Of a stretch of DNA of 64,000 nt, positions 58,774-64,000 are shown in pieces. The stretch covers positions 1 through 64,000 of the forward strand of contig NZ_RFFK01000003.1 in assembly GCF_003696305.1 (NCBI RefSeq), read 5' to 3'. Position numbers and translations under genes: made by a program. The notes beneath the pieces were generated by a model. The model worked only from the letters and a program-made list of their open reading frames with translations, did not search any database and had not been told where the DNA came from. Position 1 is the stretch's first letter. Each line of letters begins with the position of its first letter. The DNA comes from Pseudomonas sp. AOB-7. Its GTDB lineage: Bacteria; Pseudomonadota; Gammaproteobacteria; Pseudomonadales; Pseudomonadaceae.

Positions 58774-59561
58774 TGGCGACTTTCTTTCCGGCTTACAACA
58801 CATACCCCCTGCGCCCAGCGACTGCGCCGCGCATCACTGTGAGCTTCCGCCTGCTTCGGGAGGGTGAGGTAACTACCGGGCCCAAGTTCCTGCGCTTCTA
58901 CCGCGGCTGGGCCAATATCCAGCAGCCGGAGATCGTGTTCTGGGCCGAAGCCGGTGACGGCGAGTTCACGCAAAGCTACAGCCTGAGTCTGGCGACGATG
59001 CTGGCCCAGGGTGAATGGTTGGCCTGCGCCGTGGATGATGCAGTGCCCCGGAAGACGCGCGCGGTGTACATGACGCTGAGCGAGTCGGGCACATTTACCT
59101 ACAACATCACGACGGGCGAGGGCGGAGGAGATGTGGGTAGCCCCGCCACCATGGATGCAGTGGTGAAGGTCGAGGGCGACCTGGCTGAGCGCGAGGTGGT
59201 GGTGATCGAGCGCCCGTTGAATGGTCAATGGCGCCTGGCTGGTTACGGGCCGACGCCTGCCGGCAATGGTGTGATCGACGTGCGCGTGACAGACGGAAGC
59301 CTCTACGCGGTTGCGGTCGATGATTGGGGCGCGGTGTTTACGCCGAACCTGGCGGTGCTAGCCGGGCAGGTCATCAGACCTACCCAGTACAGCGGGTGGC
59401 TCTACCGTGTTGTAGAAGCCGGCACCCTGCCAGGCATCGAGCCCGAGTGGTGGGCGGCTGAGGGCGAGAATCCTTCCCGCCCGCTGGGCACTGCCCGTGC
59501 GGTCGCCGTGCGCTACTTCCGCCCCCTGGCCCATGGGCCGATCCCTGTCGAGGTCTCTTAA
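58773..59561 (+). CDS. Phage tail/baseplate-like protein
   Basis: The 262-aa protein starts at the ATG overlapping the previous stop (TGATG). It has an N-terminal domain, then a segment starting VKVEGDLAEREVVVIERPLN followed by VIDVRVTDGSLYAVAVDDWG and RVVEAGTLPGIEPEWWA, similar to carbohydrate-binding-like or collar domains in phage tail proteins. Function is inferred from context. Confidence 0.75.
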   Translation: MATFFPAYNTYPLRPATAPRITVSFRLLREGEVTTGPKFLRFYRGWANIQQPEIVFWAEAGDGEFTQSYSLSLATMLAQGEWLACAVDDAVPRKTRAVYMTLSESGTFTYNITTGEGGGDVGSPATMDAVVKVEGDLAEREVVVIERPLNGQWRLAGYGPTPAGNGVIDVRVTDGSLYAVAVDDWGAVFTPNLAVLAGQVIRPTQYSGWLYRVVEAGTLPGIEPEWWAAEGENPSRPLGTARAVAVRYFRPLAHGPIPVEVS

Positions 59562-61318
59562 TGCTGAGCATCATCGTCGGTGGTGGCTGGGGCCGTGCGG
59601 CCCCGGCAGACCGCCAGGGCGAGGCCGTGCCTTGGAATGGCCTGCGGCCTCTGTCGCTGTCGCGCTGCGCGGTCTGGCAGCAGGGGCGGGTGCTGGATCG
59701 CGCCGCCGCCGATGTGGGCTGGTCTGCGGTGCCGCTGCGTGACCTGTCGCGCGGCGCGCCTTGGTTGCCTGCCCAGGCGCTGGATCGGCACCCAGGTGCC
59801 ATGCCCTGGAGCTGGGTGCCTGCCCGGGACCTGGCCCTGGCTGCCGGCTGGGATCGGTCGATCCGTCCGGCCGAGCTGCGGCTGCGGCTGATCTATAACC
59901 CAGAACCGGCGCTCAAGGACGTGCGCCTGGGTTTCGGCCACCGCCGCTCGAATGAGTTCGGTCCGCGCTTCGATGCCGCCACCGCACTGCAGGCCAGCCT
60001 GTATGTGCCCGGCACCGGGCCGTTGACTTTCACCCTGGGCGGCCGGCCGTACTTCCCGAACACCTCACCGCAGGTATTCTTCGATTTTCGCCAGGTGCCG
60101 GCGACGGGAGGCATCCAGCCGACCGACACGGCGCGCACGAGCCTGCGCTGGCAGGACGCCCGCCGGCTCAACCTGCGCCACCGCCTGCCCTGGGGGCGGG
60201 CGCGGGTGCTCGATGGGCCGCTGACTGGCATCGAGTACATCGACTACCCCGGCCCGGTCAAACCGCTGCCCGAGCCGCCGCCCGTTCCCGAGATACTGGA
60301 TACCTACATGATCGCCAACACCGTCAACTTGGTGGCGCTGCCCTCGCGCACGCCCATCGAGGCGAAGAACGTGCGCATCTCCCTGGATGCGGACTCGTTC
60401 AGCTGGGCCTTCAGCGCCGACATCTTCACCCGCGCGGCGCTTGAGCTGGTGAAGCCGGATGCCGACGGCGCCGGCGAGCTGGAGCTGGATATCAACGGCT
60501 GGACATGGGTGCTGCTCGTCGAGCGCTACAGCCGTCAGCAGCGCTTCCCGGCCGAGGCCTACACCATCACCGGCGCCACGCGCGGCCAGCTGCTGGCCGC
60601 GCCCTATGCGCCCTTGCGCAGTGCGCTCAACGCGGCGCCGATCAACGCCGCCCAGGCCGCCGAGGCGGAGCTGCTGAACACCGGCTTTACCCTGACCTGG
60701 CAGGCCACCGACTGGCCGTTCCCGGCCGGCGCGCTGAGCTACCAGAGCCAGACGGCCATCCAGGTGATCGCCCGGCTGGCCGATACGGTGGGCGCCGTGG
60801 TGCTGCCTGCTCGCGACAGCGACCACCTGGACGTGCTGCCGCGCTACCCGGTGCCGCCGTGGGAGTGGGACCAGGTCGACGCGCCGATCACGCGCATCAT
60901 CCCGCCGGCGATGATGACCGACTTGGGCGGCGAGTGGACGCCGCAGCCAGCCTGGAACGCCTGCTACACAAGCGGCACCTCGGTCGGCTGCTCGATGCTC
61001 GTGCGCCGCGCCGGCACTGCAGGCGATAACCCGACGCCGGACGTGTTCGACGACTGGCTGACTGACCAGCCCGCCAACCTGGCCCGCGGCACGCATGAGC
61101 TGAGCAAGGGCGGCAACATTGAGATCGTCAGCCTTACCATCCCGCTGTTCCCGGTCAGCGATGACCACGGCGTGGGGCTGATCCTCCCGGCGCACCTGTA
61201 CCAGGTACCCGAGGAGTCCGGCGCCTGGGTTGGCCTGTGCCTCGGCGTGGATATCAGCGCCGAGGGCACCGGGGCCGTGCGGGTGAAACAGCAGATCAAA
61301 CTGGAGCGGCACCACTGA
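59561..61318 (+). CDS. Tail tip/hub-like structural protein
   Basis: The 585-aa protein has an N-terminal part rich in W and P (GGWGRAAPADRQGEAVPWNG), a central NTVNLVALPSRTPIEAKNVR segment leading to ADSFSWAFSADI, and C-terminal NIEIVSLTIPLFPVSDDHGV. The central segment resembles tail-hub or gp27-like proteins. Operon position (before a small terminal tail gene) supports a distal tail role. Confidence 0.78.
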   Translation: MLSIIVGGGWGRAAPADRQGEAVPWNGLRPLSLSRCAVWQQGRVLDRAAADVGWSAVPLRDLSRGAPWLPAQALDRHPGAMPWSWVPARDLALAAGWDRSIRPAELRLRLIYNPEPALKDVRLGFGHRRSNEFGPRFDAATALQASLYVPGTGPLTFTLGGRPYFPNTSPQVFFDFRQVPATGGIQPTDTARTSLRWQDARRLNLRHRLPWGRARVLDGPLTGIEYIDYPGPVKPLPEPPPVPEILDTYMIANTVNLVALPSRTPIEAKNVRISLDADSFSWAFSADIFTRAALELVKPDADGAGELELDINGWTWVLLVERYSRQQRFPAEAYTITGATRGQLLAAPYAPLRSALNAAPINAAQAAEAELLNTGFTLTWQATDWPFPAGALSYQSQTAIQVIARLADTVGAVVLPARDSDHLDVLPRYPVPPWEWDQVDAPITRIIPPAMMTDLGGEWTPQPAWNACYTSGTSVGCSMLVRRAGTAGDNPTPDVFDDWLTDQPANLARGTHELSKGGNIEIVSLTIPLFPVSDDHGVGLILPAHLYQVPEESGAWVGLCLGVDISAEGTGAVRVKQQIKLERHH

Positions 61319-61554
61319 TGGCGACAATCAACCCCTGGCGCCGCTTTATCGGCCTACTGCCCGGCGGCGTGCGCACGGTAGCCATTGTGCGCAGCATCAA
61401 CACCTCGGCCGGCACCAGCGAGGTGGAACTGCGCAGCGGGACCCGCGTAACCGTGCGCGGCGTCGACATCGCCGTGAACAGCAAGGCCTATATTGCGGAC
61501 GGCCTGATTACCGGGCCGGCTCCGGCTCTGCCGCATTTTGATGTGGATGTGTAG
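61318..61554 (+). CDS. Small tail-region protein
   Basis: The 78-aa protein (MATINPWRRFIGLLPGGVRT, VEVELRS-like beta core with GTRVTVRGVDIAVNSKAYIA) starts at an ATG overlapping the previous stop. It looks like a short beta-barrel tail accessory protein. Its 3-prime end overlaps the convergent CsrA-like gene by 47 bases. Confidence 0.78.
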   Translation: MATINPWRRFIGLLPGGVRTVAIVRSINTSAGTSEVELRSGTRVTVRGVDIAVNSKAYIADGLITGPAPALPHFDVDV

Positions 61555-61762
61555 CGCGTTCGAGCAGCTCTGAGCGCCAGATCCGCGCGCCTTGCCCGGC
61601 TTCGATATGGAGCTTTGCCTTCGGCCGAACCTGGTGTCCGATGTCAACGACCCTGATGGTTATGCCGGTGCGTAGCAAGTCATCTAGTTCCTCTGCCGAC
61701 ATGCGCTGGTCGAATTGGATGTGAATGCTCTCGCCGGGTTTGCGCTCGACTACCAATCCCAT
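61508..61762 (-). CDS. CsrA/RsmA-like RNA-binding protein with an insertion
   Basis: The 84-aa protein starts at ATG 61762 behind GGAGGC. MGLVVERKPGESIHIQFD aligns with the CsrA start (LxLxRRxGExIxIGDD). ITIRVVDIGHQVRPKAKLHI and then ARIWRSELLER match the VxVxVLGVxGNQVRIGI and VHREEIYxRI parts, including the conserved Arg that contacts RNA. About a dozen extra residues (MSAEELDDLLRT) split the first two strands. It lies on the opposite strand in the late tail region. It may bind GGA motifs to alter host or phage mRNA translation. Confidence 0.72.
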   Translation of the reverse strand: MGLVVERKPGESIHIQFDQRMSAEELDDLLRTGITIRVVDIGHQVRPKAKLHIEAGQGARIWRSELLERATHPHQNAAEPEPAR

Positions 61763-61893
61763 TTTTTTGCCTCCATGCACTAGGGTTGTCTGCCTATCGT
61801 AGACCATCAGCGATCAGGCGAGATTAGCTAGTGCTTGAAATAACGCTAGGTATCATCCATATCCTTTGTCTCGATCAACCAGAGGGTCAGGCA

Positions 61894-62160
61894 ATGAGCG
61901 ACTATAAGGATGGATACGAAGCGGGTGGCCAAGACCGCAGCCCGATGGACGCCTTCAGGCTGTCTCAGTATTCAGATAAATTCCGTGTGGGATATGTGAT
62001 GGGGCATGGTGAGTCTGCCAATGTAGGCACTCCCGCTGAGTATCGCTATTCGCTCATCGGAGAGCTGGCGGCGAAGCTGCGCGTGCCCTGCAGTGATTTC
62101 AGGGAAGTCCTGGAGGATGATTTCTACGATGATTTCAAGAGGGGTTATCTGGGCGAGTAA
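61894..62160 (+). CDS. Small hypothetical phage protein
   Basis: An 88-aa acidic protein (MSDYKDGYEAGGQDRSPMDA, SQYSDKFRVGYVMGHGESAN). DGYEAG and DFKRGYLG recall short phage proteins with repeated GY motifs. It is set between the CsrA-like gene and a terminator, as a moron-like cassette. Function unknown. Confidence 0.68.
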   Translation: MSDYKDGYEAGGQDRSPMDAFRLSQYSDKFRVGYVMGHGESANVGTPAEYRYSLIGELAAKLRVPCSDFREVLEDDFYDDFKRGYLGE

Positions 62161-62186
62161 AGCCCGTACCTCTACAAATCCGCTTA

Positions 62187-62210
62187 GGCCCGCTTCGTGC
62201 GGGCTTTTTT
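62187..62210 (+). terminator. Terminator after the small hypothetical gene
   Basis: GCCCGC-TTCGT-GCGGGC stem followed by a six-base T-run. Confidence 0.85.
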
Positions 62211-62229
62211 GTGCCCCATTGGCGCCTGC

Positions 62230-62421
62230 CTAGATCGATTCGAGTTTCAGCGCTTCGGCGAGTAGCTGATTAGCGAGCCGCTCCAGCTCCTGCACTACCT
62301 GCGCTCCGTCCTCCGGGCGGAATAGCTCGGCGTCAATCAGATCGCTGTCGGTCGGTATTACATCGCGTATCGCTTGTGCGGCTAGCCCAGCAGCAAGCGC
62401 TCTCACCCTTGCATTTGCCAT
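62230..62421 (-). CDS. Small helical protein on the minus strand
   Basis: A 63-aa protein (MANARVRALAAGLAAQAIRD, AQVVQELERLANQLLAEALK). Purely helical and isolated between two terminators on the opposite strand to the late operon. It has regular codon structure, but no family was recognised. Confidence 0.6.
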   Translation of the reverse strand: MANARVRALAAGLAAQAIRDVIPTDSDLIDAELFRPEDGAQVVQELERLANQLLAEALKLESI

Positions 62422-62433
62422 TGATTAACCCCC

Positions 62434-62457
62434 AGCCCGCCAAGCGCGGGCTTTTTA
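62434..62457 (+). terminator. Terminator and junction before the endolysin gene
   Basis: AGCCCGC/GCGGGCT stem and T-run followed by ATTGCCCGGAGGAAAG, the third copy of the junction motif; it also provides the endolysin ribosome site. Confidence 0.85.
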
Positions 62458-62472
62458 TTGCCCGGAGGAAAG

Positions 62473-62961
62473 ATGAGCAGCAACGAACCCAAGTGGGTGA
62501 TCCAGGCCCGTAAGCACCTCGGCCTGGCCGAAGTGAAAGGCTCCGATCATAACCCCGAGATCCTGCAGATGTGGCGCGACATCAAGCGCGGAGGCATCAA
62601 AGATGACGAGACGCCTTGGTGCGCCGCATTCGTGGGGGCAATGCTGGAGCGTGTCGGCATTCGCTCCAGCCGTTTCGAGAGCGCGCGGTCGTACCTCGAT
62701 TGGGGTCAACTGCTGGCGTTGCCGGTGCCTGGTTGCGTCGTGGTGTTCACCCGCCAGGGCGGTGGCCATATTGGCTTTGCTGTCGGCCGTGACAAGGCCG
62801 GCAACCTGCTGGTCTTGGGCGGCAACCAGGCAGACGCGGTGAGCATCAAGGCCTTTCCCGTCTCGCGCGTGACTGGCTATCGCTGGCCGGCAGGCCTGGT
62901 GGTGCCGACTGATCCGCTGCCGGTACTGAGCGGCGCGCGAATATCGGAGCGTGAAGCATGA
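62473..62961 (+). CDS. Endolysin, TIGR02594/NlpC-CHAP-like
   Basis: The 162-aa protein has a Cys50 nucleophile in ETPWCAAFVGAMLERVGIRS and His99 in RQGGGHIGFAVG, the order seen in the TIGR02594 peptidase family. It is expected to cut peptidoglycan peptide bonds once the holin (37875) opens the membrane. The start at 62473 follows GGAGGAAAG. It lacks a signal peptide. Confidence 0.9.
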   Translation: MSSNEPKWVIQARKHLGLAEVKGSDHNPEILQMWRDIKRGGIKDDETPWCAAFVGAMLERVGIRSSRFESARSYLDWGQLLALPVPGCVVVFTRQGGGHIGFAVGRDKAGNLLVLGGNQADAVSIKAFPVSRVTGYRWPAGLVVPTDPLPVLSGARISEREA

Positions 62962-63428
62962 TCGGCGCCTTGGCGGATCGAACCGCGGTTCTCGGAGTCG
63001 TGGCGGCGCTGGCCTTCTTGGCCGGCTGGAAGGTCAATGGCTGGCGGCTGGGCGAGGGGATCGCGCAGGGCCAGGTCGAGGCCGTGACTACCGTTCGCGT
63101 GGTCGAGCGGCAACAACAGAGCGTCGCTGACGCAGAGGGGCAGAAGGGGCATGACGAACTCGAAGAACTGCGGCGTGCTGCTGCTGATGCTGGGGCTGCT
63201 GCTGACGGGTTGCGCAAGCAAGCCAGCAGCTTGGCCACCCAGCTCGCTACCTGCAATGCCGGAACTGCCGGCGAGCGCGCGGCAAGGGAAGACGCCGCCG
63301 CAGTGCTCGGCAGGGTGTTTAGCGAGATGGAGTCAGAAGGGCGCGCAATGGCAGAAGCTGCTGACCGTGCCCGCGCCGCTGGCCTCACCTGCGAGCGCGT
63401 CTATGACGGAGTGAGGAGCGGCGGTTAG
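62958..63428 (+). CDS. Inner-membrane spanin (Rz-like)
   Basis: A 156-aa protein with an N-terminal membrane helix (about 10-26) and a long helical periplasmic domain (EAVTTVRVVERQQQSVADAE, GLRKQASSLATQLATCNAGT), the Rz form. It overlaps the endolysin gene by four bases and contains the o-spanin gene in another frame. With Rz1 it fuses the membranes at lysis. Confidence 0.9.
   Translation: MIGALADRTAVLGVVAALAFLAGWKVNGWRLGEGIAQGQVEAVTTVRVVERQQQSVADAEGQKGHDELEELRRAAADAGAAADGLRKQASSLATQLATCNAGTAGERAAREDAAAVLGRVFSEMESEGRAMAEAADRARAAGLTCERVYDGVRSGG
63151..63414 (+). CDS. Outer-membrane spanin lipoprotein (Rz1-like), nested in Rz
   Basis: An 87-aa protein with a lipoprotein signal ending LLLTGC (about 16-21) and a Pro-rich mature part (SKPAAWPPSSLPAMPELPAS). 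It lies wholly inside the Rz-like gene in a different frame, the classical Rz/Rz1 architecture. Confidence 0.88.
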   Translation: MTNSKNCGVLLLMLGLLLTGCASKPAAWPPSSLPAMPELPASARQGKTPPQCSAGCLARWSQKGAQWQKLLTVPAPLASPASASMTE

Positions 63429-63448
63429 CCGTTTCCCTATCAGAAGAG

Positions 63449-63489
63449 GGCGACCGCCCAGAGTGCGCCAACACCCTGAGCGGTCGCCA
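63449..63489. other. Hairpin after the lysis genes
   Basis: GCGACCGC...GCGGTCGC stems around a 24-base loop. No T-run follows on the plus strand, so it is more likely an RNA structural or attenuating element than a full terminator. Confidence 0.4.
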
Positions 63490-63559
63490 GACCGCAGACT
63501 AGCCCTGCAAGCCCGGCCAAGGCCCTCGCCTCGTGCACGAAGCGGGGGCAGGCTAACAC

Positions 63560-63575
63560 CTGTTTATCCATACAG
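63560..63575. promoter_or_regulatory. LexA (SOS) box before the second methylase
   Basis: CTGTTTATCCATACAG fits the CTGT-N8-ACAG consensus with an AT-rich centre. It lies 14 bases before the ATG of the methylase gene at 63589. Confidence 0.75.
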
Positions 63576-63588
63576 TAAAGGCTTGCAT

Positions 63589-64000
63589 ATGACCCTACCA
63601 GTAATCCCCTGGCTGGGCGGTAAACGCCGCCTGGCCGACCGTCTCATCCCGCTGTTCCCTCCGCACGAGTGCTACGTCGAGGCCTTCGCCGGTGGCGCAG
63701 CGCTTTTCTTCATGCGCCCCCAGCCGGCGCCCGTCGAGGTGCTGAACGACGTCAACGGCGACCTGGTGTCGCTGTACCGGGTGATCCAGAACCACCTCGA
63801 GGAGTTCGTGCGGCAGTTCAAGTGGGCGCTCAGTTCGCGGCAGGTGTTCGAGTGGCAGAAGATCACCCGCCCGGAGACGCTGACCGATATCCAGCGCGCG
63901 GCGCGCTTCTTCTACCTGCAGCACCATGCCTTCGGCGGCAAGGTTGCAGGGCAGACCTTCGGCACCGCCACCACCGGCGCTGCGCCGAACATCCTGCGCA
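63589..64000 (+). CDS. DNA adenine methylase (D12 class), late copy, N-terminal part
   Basis: The first 137 codons are in the window: MTLPVIPWLGGKRRLADRLI is the D12 start, and CYVEAFAGGAALFFMRPQPA is AdoMet motif I. The conserved VEVLNDVNGDLVSLYRVIQN follows. The DPPY box would lie beyond the window. It is separate from and divergent in sequence to the early methylase at 25326. An SOS box precedes it. Confidence 0.92.
   Translation, partial: MTLPVIPWLGGKRRLADRLIPLFPPHECYVEAFAGGAALFFMRPQPAPVEVLNDVNGDLVSLYRVIQNHLEEFVRQFKWALSSRQVFEWQKITRPETLTDIQRAARFFYLQHHAFGGKVAGQTFGTATTGAAPNILR

Noticed and set aside
1..64000. CRISPR arrays or rRNA genes
   Set aside because: No regularly spaced repeats of 24-40 bases with unique spacers and no rRNA-like sequence were seen on reading.

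Overview
The window reads as chromosome of a high-GC gammaproteobacterium, almost certainly a Pseudomonas. The evidence is an OprD-type porin, a Pseudomonas-style quinate/shikimate cluster, REP-like repeats and phage genes of Pseudomonas type. No rRNA, tRNA or CRISPR array was recognised.

Region 1 (1-14.4 kb) is catabolic chromosome. A minus-strand operon tctB-tctA-tctC-oprD (porin cut by the window edge) encodes a tripartite tricarboxylate-type uptake system with its outer-membrane channel. It diverges from an IclR-family regulator gene. Next come a Gfo/Idh/MocA oxidoreductase, a TIM-barrel isomerase/epimerase and a DMT-family exporter in one operon. Then follow an MFS transporter divergent from a quiC-type 3-dehydroshikimate dehydratase, a TetR-family regulator, and a minus-strand aroQ-aroE pair. 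Together these predict uptake of quinate/shikimate-type acids and conversion to protocatechuate. Three promoters share one palindromic operator, and two of them also carry a PcaR-like 15-bp site.

Region 2 (14.55-23.9 kb) is a small satellite-like integrative element. It holds a tyrosine integrase, an AlpA-like regulator, an HTH protein, a primase/helicase-like ATPase, a candidate origin, three small genes, and a cargo zone. The cargo includes a probable pore-forming toxin and membrane immunity pair bracketed by IS21-like inverted ends, plus small genes of unknown role. It is bounded by an exact 26-bp direct repeat that contains a terminator hairpin.

Region 3 (23.9-64 kb, running off the right edge) is a lambda-like siphophage prophage. 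Integrase, excisionase and an adenine methylase lie at the left end. A minus-strand early operon, an S24 repressor/Cro switch, a CII-like regulator, a primase and an antiterminator-like gene follow. The plus-strand late operon carries a holin, terminase, a gpW/gpB/gpC/Nu3/gpD/gpE-like head module, tail genes, an endolysin, and nested spanins. A second adenine methylase sits under a LexA-type box. Moron-like genes (superinfection-immunity/SHOCT protein, lipoproteins, a CsrA-like protein) are inserted between terminators in the tail region.

The most distinctive points are the tandem satellite/prophage arrangement at one attachment core, the IS21-end-bracketed toxin cassette, the duplicated tripartite repressor operator, the CsrA-like and TerB-BRCT proteins, and the composite quinate operators. 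All family assignments were made by eye from motifs, without database searches.
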